From positions 182,013-246,012 of the forward strand of contig JTDE01000288.1 of the NCBI GenBank assembly GCA_014338405.1: 64,000 bases of DNA. The letters are read 5' to 3'. Every line of letters begins with the position of its first letter. Position 1 is the stretch's first letter. Below are positions 1 to 14,624 of the stretch, one piece after another. The position numbers and the translations under genes are program-made. The stretch is from Paragonimus skrjabini miyazakii (taxonomy: Eukaryota; Platyhelminthes; Trematoda; Plagiorchiida; Troglotrematidae). The notes beneath the pieces are model-generated. The model did no database searches, was not told the origin of the DNA, and saw only the letters and a list, made by a program, of their open reading frames with translations.

Positions 1-1608
1 AATAACCCCGTCAATAATTAGAATACGTATACAGACGTACGCTCGGGTTACATCGTACTTAGCGTACGTTCTTTTATGGGATTTGTGCGTAGATTCTTTA
101 GACAATTATCTTACGTACAGGGGTAACTCATACACAGACGCACAAATTTGGCATCACCATGGCAATACACGCACATCAGCCTCTTCGACACTGATGCACT
201 AACAAACAGAGTCAAAATCGATGTGCTTAATTGTGCGTGAGTGAGATTTGAGTCACTTTATCATATAACCAATTACTTACTGGATTATTAAAGAGTTAAA
301 GAAAATGGAAGAGAAGTGAATGGACAACGGAAACGATAACAACCAAACAAATGGACAAAAAAACAGTTTGGCGTCCAATAAGGACTGAAAGGTGGATGGG
401 AGTTGAGTCGTTCGAACGTGGTATTGCTTTACAAGAAACCAAAATCCCAATCATGTGTCAATACAACTAGGTTCGTAGGCGTACGGATGTGTCTATAACC
501 AAAGCAAAGGGATGTCACGAGCCCAACGAATAGAAATCGCTTACGTGGATTTTTTGAATAACTTCATCGCAAACACACGGGCAATACAAGGAGCAGACAA
601 TGAACCAGGAATTGGTACAGAAGTTGAAAATGAGAAAGCCAAAGTGAGCGGCGGTGGCAGCAGTAGCATTGAGAGCGGAGTGAGACGACGAGGGCAGGAG
701 TAGTGATATCATCAAAATAAGTGGGAACAATTTAACCTGTTGCAGTCGGTCAGCATTTTATCATGAACCGAATGAACAGGCCAATAAGTGCTTTGTCATC
801 ACAGCATGAATCGTGCAAATCGTCATCAATGTCGTGCATATATATATATATATATACGTCATGAATGCAGGACAGGATGTCCGGATGATATGATATCATG
901 GCGGGATATAGAATAGAACGAAACCTGCTTCACGATTGGATTGCAGGGTCAGCCGTCTGAAAGATATTCTCCGACCGAATTAAATCAATGGGAAGCCCGC
1001 ACAAATCCGCGATCGGTCGATTCGATTGAGCGAGCATACCAGATCATGATACTCCTGATAAATCGGGCGTTTTCGCGATTGCCCAATTGATCGGGGGATG
1101 GTTGGGATTAATCACGTATGAGGGTGTCACGTGATTTGCGGAACTCGAATCGGACAGGTGGGTCCAGCCCACTATCTGATCGAAAAGACACCACGCGGCT
1201 TGAACATGTGGCCAGATTATAGTACACGACGGCGAGGAATGGTCAATGGCTCAAAGTATGGGAGAGAAAAAGTAAAATCTGTGAACAGAATGGAGGTGTG
1301 TGGTTGTATGAATGCAACTTCCAGGAGTGATTAGTCATGAGCGAAGCGGCAGCCAAGGCCACAAAAGGTGCAAGATAAAAGAATCCAACAAAACGGTATT
1401 TCATGATTTATCACGATACACAGATTGCTTGTACATGTTGACCTTGTTCACACGAATTCCTGAGCCTGCGTTTGGCGGAATCAAGTTCAGGCGGAAGGGC
1501 GAATGAGAGTGAGTCGCAGATGGGAGCCATTGAGGTTTGCGACAGATGGACTGAGAGAGATAGTCCACCTCTGAAGGATGAGTCCCAGTGAAATTTGGTG
1601 ATGAAAAG
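1..1608. other. 3' UTR and downstream flank of the RGS gene
   Basis: No second gene or recognisable element is seen. The proximal part must include the 3' UTR of the minus-strand RGS gene, but I could not pick a convincing AATAAA signal. Several short open frames (for example 512-703 on plus) have no recognisable content. Confidence 0.5.
838..856. repeat. (AT)n microsatellite
   Basis: An uninterrupted AT dinucleotide run of 19 bases. Confidence 0.9.
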
Positions 1609-1806
1609 TCACTCCGAGGTGGAGTTTGACAGTGAATTGGAAGTCTGCTGTAACAAATCTTTGTACATTTTGGAGTTTAAAAATCGTAAGTACGAATCTC
1701 GATGCATAAGTGTGTAGATCTGCAATTGGGCCTCATCAAACGTGTGTGGGGTCGGTTCAATCATATTAGCATTGATAATCTCGCGAACACGGGAGTCCAA
1801 GCTAAC
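1609..1806 (-). CDS. RGS gene exon 6: end of the RGS box and C terminus
   Basis: The terminal exon is 198 nt in phase 0, with acceptor CCACCACAG|GTT. It encodes 65 residues starting VSLDSRVREIINANM and containing AQLQIYTLMHRDSYLRFLN and YKDLL, then a short Ser/Asn tail and the stop. The exon border (SPRE|VSLD) falls at a natural break in the RGS box. The C-terminal Ser-rich tail recalls that of RGS17/19. Confidence 0.96.
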   Translation of the reverse strand, partial: VSLDSRVREIINANMIEPTPHTFDEAQLQIYTLMHRDSYLRFLNSKMYKDLLQQTSNSLSNSTSE

Positions 1807-4800
1807 CTGTGGTGGAGGTTGAGTTGATGCGGGGTTATAGGAGAAAGAAAAGAAACGACATATATGAGCATGTTCGATTTCGTTCAACTTGCAACCTTCC
1901 AATGAAACTACTAAGCTTCAAAGAAGATGCTGGTTATGACGAGAGTGATTTTCGAACCATGCTGTACCACTCCTACGTTGTTTTTCCACAAATTTCCAAT
2001 GTGAGTAGCATTTATAGATTATTGTTGCGTAATCTCGACGTATGATCTTTCTCCATTGTACAATGACCACATAATCATTCCCGCAAATTGCAAACTACGA
2101 TTAATCGATAATACACATCGCCTAAGAGGGTCGGTAATACTTACGTGTACTAAATGACATTCACATCAAGTGAGATCTGTGGGACAGGTGCCATCCTTCC
2201 CAAACAGGAAAATCTTTATTTACTGTCTTCCGGATGGAGTTTTTAACCGGGAGGAAGTACCGTGCATTGAAAAGAATACAACAATGTGCCGGTAACTCAA
2301 TTTCAACCACTCGATACGCTCAAGCGAAGGTCCAACATAGACGCTGCTAGAAACATTTTCTATCGTGCAGATACTTAAGAAACACGGCCAATAACCGGTT
2401 CAAGAATGTTATGGAGAGCAATTTCAACCTGTAAGATGAGACAGTGGAATAAATCCCGGACAAGATGGAAGTCATCTGACGCTTTAAACCTAGAAGATCC
2501 GCTTCAAACAGTCGAGCACGTCCGAAGAAGGCAATTGCTCTTCCTTGTGCTCAACTATTTCAGATGAAAGGACACGGTTTAGAAAGTGACTAGCATTCGA
2601 ACAATTAGCCCTCCAACACCAAAATACCTAAACTTTCGTTAGATCTATCAGAGACCAATGATTAAAAGGGAATCTTTGGATAGGTCTGCCATATTCACAA
2701 TACGTTGTTCTCACTACGCCATTGGATAAGCAACCAGTCCGTTCAATCCACAATAGTCTCAACAAAGTTTCCTTTAGTAATGATAATGGTTTCGAACACT
2801 GACTCGTTGCTAAGCCAGTCAGTTTTCTCGCCCATGGAATGGGAAAAAAATTGGTTAGAAAGAATTTTTAAAAATAGCACACCCGACTGCTTTGTGAGCT
2901 TAGCTTTGCATTGAAACAGAATAGGTTTAATTTCAAAATGTCATGTCCGCATATTTCAAATGTTTGAATGAAAGATGACCCAATCTGGCGGTGAATGGAG
3001 TTCCACGAGTTTCAACCGAATTGGACAAGCTATACAGTACAGTCATGGGAATACATTTTGAGTTACCACTTCGAAACAAACCGCCACTTTAGCCTGTAAC
3101 AAACTCAAGACATGGAGAATCAATCGACTTGAGATTTTCAAGGTATCTGTTAAGTGACTTCGGAGGTGTACTGTAGTTATGACAAAAGACTAACAAATGT
3201 ACCCTGTGTTTAAAGTTGTAGATAGGCTGAACAACGAAAGAACGTGTCACAGATAGCACATAGATGCGCGCGTGTAAAACAGAAGTGCAAGTATCAGTCT
3301 GCCCGCTCGCCTAACAAGATCATTGCCTGATTAGCTGTGGATGGTGGTAACCGTAGATGGGTTGGCGTTTGAGTCGCTTAAACAGCCCGTTTTAGTGTAC
3401 GATGAATGCTAGGGAAAGTTCAGGGTCATAGATGACAGTCGGGCCTATTTACTATGACACCTTGAATGCGGAGCTCATGTGTTATAACCCAGATGTAGCG
3501 TCCAGTTGTAGAAATGTCAACAAGTTCTGCATGTAAACAAACTCCATTGATAAGCCCTGTTCAGATAACCTGGTGAGCAGTCATAGGTTACATAATTAAA
3601 CATAGTATATGAGGGAAGCAAGACCAAGTTAACGATATTTACAAAAGAGAAGCTGATATATTTGAAGACCGTCAACGTGTTCACCTGGTCAAAGGTAGGA
3701 GTATAGATAAATGTCAGACGCTTCCACGCCAAACACATAACAGAGTGGTGGTCAATTTGAAGTCAGAATATTGTGCATACTCTTATGGGGGACTTAAACT
3801 AAATAAACACGATACGAAAAAATTGATGGCAATGAACTGGATACTTTTTTTGTACGCAGTAGACAATTTCCAGTTTAATGAGTCGTAGACAACATCTTTT
3901 TTTAATATTTTCCCGTAACACGTTTTTGCGGCCGGGTATCACTTTAAGACGACGTAAGCGGTTCCACTGAGGCATATCCAGAATGATTCAGATTAATCCG
4001 ATGGTATTGATGCAGTGTAGCAAAGATCAGAAGCGAAAGCACACACCGGAGTTTTAACACTGTAAAAGATCACACTCACAAGCATTCTATTGAGTCGGAT
4101 CAACGAACGCTCAAAATACGCGAATGAAGCACGGCGATGTTCACCATCTGAGTCGTATATCCCCTCCCCTTCGCTCACCTGTTGCGGCTATCTCGGCACA
4201 TTAGTGTTTAGCCTAATCAAATCCGTTAAAAGGTATTTTATGGTAAACTTTCACAGTGCTGAAACTCCAGTGCGACGCTTTCGTTTTCGTCTTGAGTGAT
4301 TGCGATACTGTGCTCTTCAAAACTTGGATCACCCTGAAAAGTAACGTCACTTCAGTCACCTTACAGTGACAAGCAGTGGGGAGAAAATACTGAACAAGCG
4401 AATGTGTTACAGGGATATTTTATGGTGGTGCAAATTTTGGCAGTGAGCAGTTTGATAAATCAAGAGAAAGATGCACATCCTACTGACAATATCGGTGGTG
4501 TAACGTACAGGTGAGGGTTCATCACATTACAATAATTATCCCTTTTATGGACTTACTTTTCATCTGCGCTCGACAAACTTAGATTAAATCCGTAAAAGAC
4601 GGTTTCGCCTTCATACATATGCGATCGGCACTCATGAATTCGGAGAACTGAAACTCATGGAAACTAATCATACACGCATGGCCCCGTAACAGTGGATATA
4701 TATTATGCATGGCGATTGGAAGCAGACAGTGAGAGTTGGATTTCACCTACATACTCTAATATACACTTTGGTTAATGTTTCAAACTTGGACTACAACAAA

Positions 4801-7800
4801 CTTTTCATGTGGGAAACCCACATTTCAGTTTTGGAAAACGGAAACCCGATCGGCTGTCATTTCGGTTTGCCAATTATACTAACCCCAGTTCATCCCCTCT
4901 ACGAAACCGCTGAAGTATTCACGAATGAGGAAGGAAATATTGCCAGCCAGAGTATACGGTTTTGGGATGAAATTCCCTTTTGTTATTCCCAAATTGACTG
5001 TCAAACTTTCTAAGCGAGTGCGGCAGAAATCGTTCAGGATATCCTTACAGTAGGAAACGGAAGCATTGTGCCAGCTCCCGTGAACACGAGATAATGCAAT
5101 CCGCTTATCGTTCACTACATCCGTGGTATGAAAGCCAGAACTCCCGATAGCATACCATCAAAATTGCCTTTCGCACACGAGACCCGTGTCAATTTACTAG
5201 AGCGCACATCTGTACACACGCCCACGTCCACGGTGCGGTTTAGCAACAGACAGATACTCAATTGGAAAGAATTCATCCATCATCTGGACCACTTGCAATT
5301 CCGATTTAAACGTCAAAGGGCTTTTCAACCCCAGTGAGCTGATCGATGTTACATGAACGGCATGTTAACTTTCCTTGCACCGACAATGATGACCATACCT
5401 TTTTTAAATCTCATGCTCTTTCCGATATATTTTCGCATACCTATCGTTAATAAATAGTTTGGCAGATTTGTTAATTTGGAAAGGGATCTAAATATAAAAA
5501 TTCTTGGCACCGGTTGTTGCGGTGGTCGATCCCTTGGGTTACTCAGTGGATTACATATGAGACAGTGGGACAGGTGGCAAAAGATGTCCATCATATTAAC
5601 ACAAGCAAGTGGGTTAGATCACGTAAACCTCATCCATCGTACAAGAAGACACATCGTAGATTTCCGCCTGAGAAAAGACAAGTATTTGAGGTAATTTTAT
5701 GACGCAGTATGTTATATGCGTTACACAATTAAACAAGACTGGAGGTCACAAACGGTAATAGATAACCCCCTGAGTCATCTGCTCCCAGTCTGACTACGCA
5801 GTTTCAATGGAAGATCCGGACGTCAGGCCTAAACGGTCAAGTGCATCCAATTATCTACGGGCTTCACGGCTCCTAAGAGATTAGTCAAAACAAGCAGGAC
5901 ATACATCGCGATTTACTCTCATCAGTGGCTAACGTGAGAATATGTCTGCAAATCCAATTTAAGGGCGACTATCTAACCAACGACATGAGTAGCAAGCGGA
6001 TAACTGCTTTGCAACTCACCTACCCAGTCGCCCAACTGTGCGTTTTGTTAAGCACTAGGTGGTTGACTGTATGTAGTGGCAATACACACTTAATTGATCA
6101 ATGTCTCTCTCATAATATATCAGTTTAATTACAGTTGCAACAACAACTACACAGGCAGAACAGATCGGTGCTTCAACCAACGTATGGCGGAGCACATTAC
6201 TAAGTGGTCATTAATAGTAATGTCAAAAATGACCGGTAGACTGTAATTAGCACAAAGAACACAGCTTCATTGCTCGCTAAACGTACCTTAGTAACGGTCA
6301 CCGAGTTGATCCGACCAAATCATTCAAGATATTTTTATGTAATCATAACCCGAAACTGCTAGCGGTTAGTGGGGCAATGCCGGTCAGTATTGTGTGCACA
6401 GAAGGCGCTGACGAAATCGATCTCCTTGTATCAGCGGCGGTAGTGGTGCAGATAATTAAATTGAAACGCGTACCTCTAGGGCTAGGTTCGTATTAGCAGA
6501 TCTCAGTCACCTCTGGCAACAGAAAGATATACATTCAATGTATGAGGGTCGCGTATACAAGGCGAGCGACAGTGAGGTCTGTGCAACTGTACGGCGGCGT
6601 AACATGGTCGCTCAAGGAATAAGACGAAAACGGTCTTCAGGTATTTGACCACCGATATCCGCGTTCGACCGTTCTCATCGGGTGGCACCAACCAGTATGT
6701 AACGAAGAGGTTGGTAATGACTACCAAGACATTCCTTCTGTTCAATCCTTACGTTTGCGCAGATTTATCCTACTAAGGATGCCAGTTATTCATATGTCAA
6801 ACCGAGTACTCTTTACCGATGCTGTGATCAACTAGCGTAAGCTACCAGGTAGACAGATGATGATCTGGCATAAAGAAATGAAGTCGTTCATTACCAGGTT
6901 AGTCACTATAAGTTGGGTTCGTCACTCTGACTGGAGACCTCAGGATTCACAGGCGTTAGGTAAGGTGACAGCCAATCGCGCTCGGTGGCGTAAATGTAGT
7001 CGTTGTTTGACCAAGTTTTCTATGAAGTAAGTGTACTTAAGGACGTGGAGAAGTGAAAGCCGTAAGGAGGCAGTCTTGCTGGTGAAGCCTTATATTCACC
7101 TGTAACACGGTTGTTTGTTTGCGGGGTGTAAGCACCTCGCTGCCGAATGTTTGAATATAGACTTAGCTATTGGTGAATCGATTGGGCACAACACAATGTT
7201 ACGAACAAGTTGTAATAGACTTAGCTATTTTTAATAGTTAGGTCCCTTTCCCTCTCTTCTATTTACTTCTCTTCCCGTGGATGGTTTGTCTTTTTGTTTA
7301 TGGTTGCATGGCCGTTACGCGTCAGTAAGAACCGCCGGTGTTGCTATCTATGACAGTGATTATGGTGAGGATGACTGCATTATTAGTACATGAAAGGTCA
7401 ATATTATTTGATTGGTTCACTTGTTGTTGCTATGCGCAGTTTGTTGCTGATGTGAGTAAATCAAAATCTTAACATCTCTCACCATACGTCTTCTCTTTGC
7501 TTTAATTAAAGTGATAAGTAAAAAGGTGTTTTGGCGAACAGTCTGTTTTCGGTTATTCATCATCGGGCCGATTACATAACATTTTATATCATCATGATTG
7601 TCAAGCAATGAAAATGAAAAGCAATTGGTCACACAATTACATCACGAGATTGTGAATTGGAGTGCAATTAGGTGACAGAATTGACCACCGGGGGTGTCGA
7701 ATCAGTCACGGGAGGCCATGGTAACCGTAGGGCTTGTACAAATTTCTTCTGAGCGCACAACTGTGGGTTGCGCAACCGAATTCCGATCGCTTCCACGGTG

Positions 7801-10800
7801 GCTGGAATACGAAATTTGACTCCTCTGGATTGACGACTGGGCAAGCGGTAAATGGGCTGGAAAGCTACCTCCGATGTGACTTGGTATCCTGAGTCAACAA
7901 GATGAGCCAGAATGGCACTCGAAATGGACTTCACCTCGCCTTTAGTCAGCCACGCGGAGTGGTGTTAACGTATCCTCTGACAAAGGCGCCTGGTTGTGCG
8001 ACCGACGTAACCTGCTCCACAGGAGCATGTGGTCAATTTTGTCACCTAATTGCCCTCCAATTCACAATCTCGTCATGTAATTGTGTGACTAATTGCTTTT
8101 GATTTTGATGGCTTGACAACCATGATGACATAAAATGTTATGTAATTGGCCCGATGATGAATAACCGAAAAAAGACTGTTCGCCAAAACACCTTTTTACT
8201 TCTAATGAACTCATGGGGCTATTCAAATCGTTAAAGTGATAAGGAGAAATCGATTTTTCTTTTCGAATCTAAGTGATTAGTCAAACAGGCCGAGTACAAA
8301 AAAAAATGCAATCATTGATGCTGAATGAACCGAACAATACAGTTTAACTCTGACAGTCTATTTTAGTCTGATCTAAGTAAGTTCAATCTATACCTATATG
8401 TGAATGCTGAAGAAACATTTTGGAGCAATTGTTTTATCACAGGAGCCTGAACAACCTGGCGGAAACACTGCACGTGTGTAGAAACGTTTCTTTCAAATCA
8501 GAAGGAACACCAGTCGATATCAGCATATACAATACACAGAGTGGGTTTATGTAGCAACCGTAATCAAGCATAATCCAGACAAAGCACTCAAGATCACGCT
8601 TAAAATGAGAAGCATTCCAACTACACTGAGGAAAACCGGTAGGCGGTCGCTCGATCCACAGTGATTTCTGGTCAGACTGAAGGCCGGTGTGATGAGAATG
8701 GTGACGATGATGATAATAGATTCGGATAAGTCAGCCAAACAAGATGGCTGATGTAATAAACCTCTTGTGTTACAACTGACAACAAAGATGGGCTGGGGAT
8801 CATCCTCATAGAATTCCTCACACCCAAATTGAAATAGGCCTATAAACAACACATGGAGCAGTTGGAGACAACTGTACTAACCCGTTTCAGACTGTCTATC
8901 TTATTGTTTTTAACTAACTGTTATACCATTCTGTTATCTGAGACTATTCATGGTGCTCTTTAAGTTGCATATTCATTACAGCACGGTGCCCTGTGGTTTA
9001 ACTGCCTGGATTAAAATGACTTGTTAACGTCGTCATAGATGTTTTGCCATTTTGATTTGTGTGATACTGATCTTAGTATGGAATGTTTCGGATCTTCATT
9101 ATTACGTACACTCAGTGACATCATACCACTCCTAGCTTTGTTACCCATTGCTATGTGTCAGTTTCAAGAAGGCACATTTATTTTTGCGTGATTAAAAACG
9201 TGTTTTCACTTTTCCACCAAATTAACGGCAACAATGGGCAAATACCAAGCAGAATAACACTTCCTTCTGTGATTTCCACGATGGACTGGATAACCTGCTA
9301 AGTGGATGACGCTAGCGTGATATAAGCATCAGAAAATTGTTATGACTCTGTTAGTTGGAAACTCCCATCATCTCACAGTATGGTTGGACTCATAAGTCAT
9401 TTTCCAATGCTGTTTTATTTTCCGTTCTTTCTATAGAAGCTTACTGTCTGTCCGTGATAGGACAACTGTTGGACATGCAAGCGGTCCGGTTTGCCCCAAT
9501 ATTCACGGCAAACTCATAACCGTTGTACATTTTTGCAGCAAAGTAGCCCGAGATTGACCGAAAATTGCTATGATACTTGTTATCGGCTGCAATGTTCCAG
9601 AGAACAGACAATAAGAGAATAAAATTATGCAACTAAATAACCATGTTGGCATTCACCAGACTAAAGTAGCAATGTGTTTTGGAAAAAAGATTGCCAACTA
9701 GGAATCAAGTTTGGAAAAATTATTTTTAAGGCCTTGGAAGTCCTTATTGCGGGGTCAACTTTCATAATCCCCCTAATTTTGTCTATCAAGCTCGAATGAG
9801 CTTCTAAGTAAATAGTATGATGTTAGTTTGCATTAATGTTGTCCAGGCAAATACCACACTTTACGAGGGTGAATGATATGAGGAACTCCATAATGCCTAC
9901 CAACATGAAACTCACTTCACGGGGGGATAGGATTGAAATGAAATCTTCGTAGATCATACGTGCTTTCTCTTCGACAAGTTCCGGATTGGTTTCCTGTTTA
10001 AGTTCTTCACAAGCAAGCCAAAACAGTATATTCTCTTCGCTGTACTCGGAACGTAGAAACTCGCGGAACACTTTACGACCACCTGCAAAGCACAGATAAC
10101 AGATACAACGTGTGTGAGCACGGTGTGGAAGCTATTTATTGCAAAACCGAATAGCCGATGGAATATAACATACAATATATAGCACAAATATATTTGATAT
10201 AACATTAGGAATGGAATACACGGGAATAGTATAGTTCGGGAAGTAGATGACAGCGGTTTGACCGCTTTGACCTTGGCATTGCTTGCGATAACGCAGGTAC
10301 CCAGAACTAGTTACTAGATTTAGACAAGAATTCTTAATCTAAACCGGATTACTTCTGAAGACCAGGTGATCGTACAACGCTCTGAAATCGTAGAGATCTT
10401 TGAAAATATATGCGGCGTTACACTACATTATATTAGTATACTTGATTGTTAGTAATGCAAAACAAATCCCTAGGTAACGCATGTTGAGTGAGGGAAGATA
10501 TGGAGTTCAGCGTCAGGACGCAAAGGGGGCTAAATTATAAAAAGCGGCTCGACTGTCATACGTTTCGCACATTACAAAGTTGAACACAAATATACTGGAT
10601 CACAGCTTTCACGTTAAACCGAAATCTCTGGTTGGTCCACTAAAAAGGGTAATCTTGGACTTGCATTTCGTTCAGTGACAAGAGCATATCTACCATACGT
10701 CACGTGAAAAAAAACCTGGACTGTAGCTGTAGGATGAGGCGTGTCTGATTCATTCTATCCTATGGTTAAGAAACTTGATCTGACAATTGCCAATCTATCA

Positions 10801-13025
10801 GTGGACGTGTTAAGTGGTTAGCCACTACCGTCTACACTGAATGCCCTAAATCTAGTGGAACGATGACTGCATGCGCTACGTGGTCACTGGTCACAATATT
10901 TCGAGATTTATAGAATACACTACCAGGTGGCCAAGTTATAAAAACGTACAATTTGCCATGATTGGACCACCTACTCTGTGTGTCAACTCAGCGTGTATCA
11001 TACCAAACGTTAATTACCGGGACCACCAACAGGTATGTTGCACTATACAATTGGTGAAAGAGGTAGGAAGATGTACACATTCGTCATCTTTGGTTGTCGG
11101 ACCTAGTCTCACTCATGCAGGTTACCGCATATCATGTTCCCAATCCCACACTGCCTTGTTAGTGCGAAAAATATCCACTCCATGATGGTTTCCGGTGTAC
11201 CGCATTCAACGCTTCAATCTAAAGGAAGAAACAATGAAACCCGCAGTCCGGTTCTGTGATTGATACTGTGTTGGTTGTAAGTTGCATGCATCGGCTGATC
11301 TCGCTCGGTGGTGTGAATGTTGCAGTTGTTTGATCAGGATTTCTGTAAAGTAAGTGCACTTAAGCACGTGGAAAAGTGAAAGCTGTAAGGAAGCAGTCTT
11401 GCTGATGACGCCTTACTTTCACCTATAGCACGGTTGTTTGTTTGCGGGGTGTAAGCACTTCGACGCCGAATGTCTGAATATTGACCTAGTTATCTTTAAT
11501 AGTTAGGTCCTATTCCCACCCTTCTATTTTTTTCTTCCCGTGCATGGTTTGTCTTTTTGTCTATCGTTGCTTGGCAGTTACGGGTCAGTAAGAACCGCCG
11601 ATGTGTTGCTGTCTATAATAACCATAATGATAAATTTGTACGCATGACATTTTGGGCCTACGTCTAATATTGTTCCAAGTTTTGGTCACAAACCCTATCC
11701 TTCTAAGAAAAGTTCTTTCATGAAGCCACCATTCAGTTGCGTATGTCGCCCGTTAAATTAAGGATTACGTGATAATTTGAATTGCTACTTAGGAACGCTG
11801 TTCAATACCGTAATGCAAGATAATCAACAGTGCACACACCACTACTTTTCACTAGAAAGAACTTGACTTGTGAAATTATTTCTGGTGGATCAAACCACAT
11901 GGTTACTGCCACGGTCGTTTACATTTACATCCGATCGTAGGCTCATTGAGTGGCATGCATAAGCAGGGCACATCTGATGGTTCTATGTCCGCCTAATAAT
12001 GATTGCCGTTAAACGTTCAGATGTACTTAATTGGTAACATCCAGTGTGGGACTAGTGATATGCACAAGCCAATAGATTCAAAGTCCGCAGGCGTATACAC
12101 TCGGTGGCACAATGACGAGACCTGTATTCAGCTGACTGATTTCTACTCTCACAGCAGAGGTACTCTTTAAAAAAAATCGACAATCTGACTGCAACATACA
12201 AATTCGCTCATGCGGCCATATCACACTGCTGCTTTGAACATGACGTCTCAGTCACTTGGGGGACAAAAAAATATTGCGACCCACCAATAGATGCTACCAA
12301 GGTAAGCACACACAATATGTTGGGTTGATAATGCGGACAAATGAGCGAGCCTGAAGTTTTGGACAGGCAGAGCTAATCAACGAACGGGATTATTGCTACA
12401 TTTCACATTGAAAAAGATGCAATGCAAAGTAAAATTGAGGAGTTCAGATTTTGGTATTTCAAGTATATTAATTTAAGCCCACGGGAGATCAATGGACGAT
12501 TTTGGAATTCAACGTTTATAGTCCATGGTTCCCAGAGTGTTCAAGTTTACGGATGAAGTTAAGTAGAATGGAACGACTAGCTACCCTACTTGAACGAAGT
12601 AGATTCTGAGTTTGTCAACTGACGTCAGATATGACCAGTTCTTTGGAAACCAACATTATGGCTGAATTGGGCGGCTCGACAACAATGAGTTAAAGAGTGC
12701 CGTGTTACTGTTGCGGTTTAATAATCGACGGAGGAAAAATTCTCCTTCTCCTCAGCAGTAATAAACACAGTGTTGTTTGAAACAAGATGATATTCTGTGT
12801 GGTATGAATATACGAATAGGATGTGACATTTATTGACGAAAGGAGATGGTCTGGATGTACGTAGGTACTACTGACATGATCTCAGATGGTAGGTTATATT
12901 TTTTGATAGGAAACTCACCCTAATGGGGAACGTTTGGAGCATTTTCGTCTCGCCATAAAACAGTAATAACCAGAGAGGTAACGCAAAAACTAGGTCACAG
13001 TTTACTGGTTGGCGAGTAGTCTGCA

Positions 13026-13070
<45 letters not shown>

Positions 13071-14586
13071 GCGTGGATTTGAAACATCAAAATAAATCGT
13101 TCACTACTCAATGTGTGCATTTTTTTAATACTTTAAATATATATGTATACATATACATATGACTAGGTGTAAAAGGTGAACACCGCGTGATGGGTATTTA
13201 TTGTGACGTTTCATATCCACACTAAGATCTGTGGTCAGACAAAATGATTATAGAAAAATCACACGTCGGTTGCCGGCTGGTCAGCATGTCTGTCTGTTTA
13301 TCACTCGTCTCTGCCGTACTTAAGTGATCGATGGGGTGTAGCGAGTAACAAGGTCGATGTTTCTGTTGAAAGCATTCTGAGAGAATATCGATTCAAGGAC
13401 TACTCGTTCTTGCATCCCTTTTGCTAACTCGATCACATTGGCATCGGCCAGTTTGACCTCGTCATCTTTGGTTGCACAATGCTGCCAACACTGTCACTGT
13501 TATGCTCGACTTTGTGCCATGTGATGTTCGTGTAGACGTGTCTTCAAATGTTTAACAATTTCGCTTACATAGGCTTAGTCACAATCTTACCAGGGAATAG
13601 AGTATATTACAGTCGCTTGTCCATGCGCTTCAACTGGATCTTTGATTGTACAAAGCTTGTTTCGAAGGATGTCTGTTGGCCTGTGGGTGATTTTGACTGC
13701 AGATTTTCCCACAATGCAATCAGTTGCCTGCGGGATTCCGTTTACGTAAGGCAATATGATCTTCTCTCTCGTGCAGTTAGCAACAACAATCGGCCGGGTC
13801 TTGGTGCTCGAGTTTATGAATGGTCTGAGGTAGCCGTTTGACGTGAATAACGCATAGGTGTTTTTCCCCTTTTTGTAGTTCAAGCGTACTGCAGTGTGTG
13901 GCTACGCGACCAAAAATGTTCGCACGACAGTATAAAGTTGAGTGTTCTTGGTTTGAATTACACAGTTGTCTGTATGGTTCCATTCGATTGTCTCAATAGT
14001 AGTACATCCAGGAATGGCATCAATGGGTTGGTTTCTGCTTCCTTGGCGAACTGAAGTTCCGGTAATAATATTTTGATGGTCTTGTAGCAAATGTCAGTCT
14101 GCGCACGCACGAATGTATCATCCACACATTTCAGCCACATGCTGACAAGCCGGCAAACTGGGTTTAATTTTTTCATCATCACTTCGTTTGACAACGGATT
14201 GTAGCGTGGATTTGAAACGTCACAATCGCTAGACATCTGAAAAATCACACAATCCGTGAAGCCTACACATGTTGAGTTATGTCACCTGCACAAATGTATA
14301 CGTCACAACGTCTATCCACAGAGTATACGACTAAACATGCTAGTCTCATCCTACCAGAAGTGTCACACAACGCTGGCAACCGGTGCATAATTTTTCATGA
14401 TCATTTTGCTTGATAATGGATCCTAGTGTGGAATTGAAACGTTACAATAAACACCCATCACTCGGTGGTCATCTTTTGCATCTAATCGTAATACTACCTG
14501 GGCTGCAGATATTCTCAACAACTAAGCATATATATACAAAGTATCTAACTGACATATACTGAATAGTGGCGTTTAAAACCACACTA

Positions 14587-14624
<38 letters not shown>

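Larger units (their letters stand above)
7516..8201 (-). mobile_element. PLE endonuclease fragment enclosed by 173-bp inverted arms
   Basis: Arms 7516-7688 and 8029-8201 are reverse complements of exactly equal length with about 11 mismatches (about 94% identity). The 340-bp centre, read on minus, encodes a Penelope-type GIY-YIG endonuclease. The left arm begins inside the last codons of the endonuclease and runs into its 3' flank, so the arms are two copies of the element's 3' end in opposite orientation. The RGS pre-mRNA would carry this as a long hairpin. Confidence 0.8.
1807..9915 (-). other. RGS intron 5
   Basis: An 8.1-kb intron. It holds a weak Ty3/gypsy integrase remnant near 5.5 kb, a dispersed-repeat copy (6971-7350) and the hairpin PLE fragment (7516-8201). 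From 1.8 to 5.4, 5.7 to 6.97 and 8.2 to 9.9 kb I see no gene or recognisable element. An open frame at 8547-8852 on minus is hydrophobic but unrecognised. Confidence 0.75.

Noticed and set aside
4705..5013. Plus-strand 102-codon frame
   Set aside because: No recognisable motif, and the antisense strand is also open; treated as chance.
8547..8852. Minus-strand 101-codon frame with hydrophobic stretches
   Set aside because: Thymine-rich DNA gives hydrophobic translations; no splice context, family or conservation evidence.
13029..13066. AT tract as a possible functional origin or promoter
   Set aside because: A simple dinucleotide microsatellite beside a retroelement explains it; several similar tracts occur in the window.
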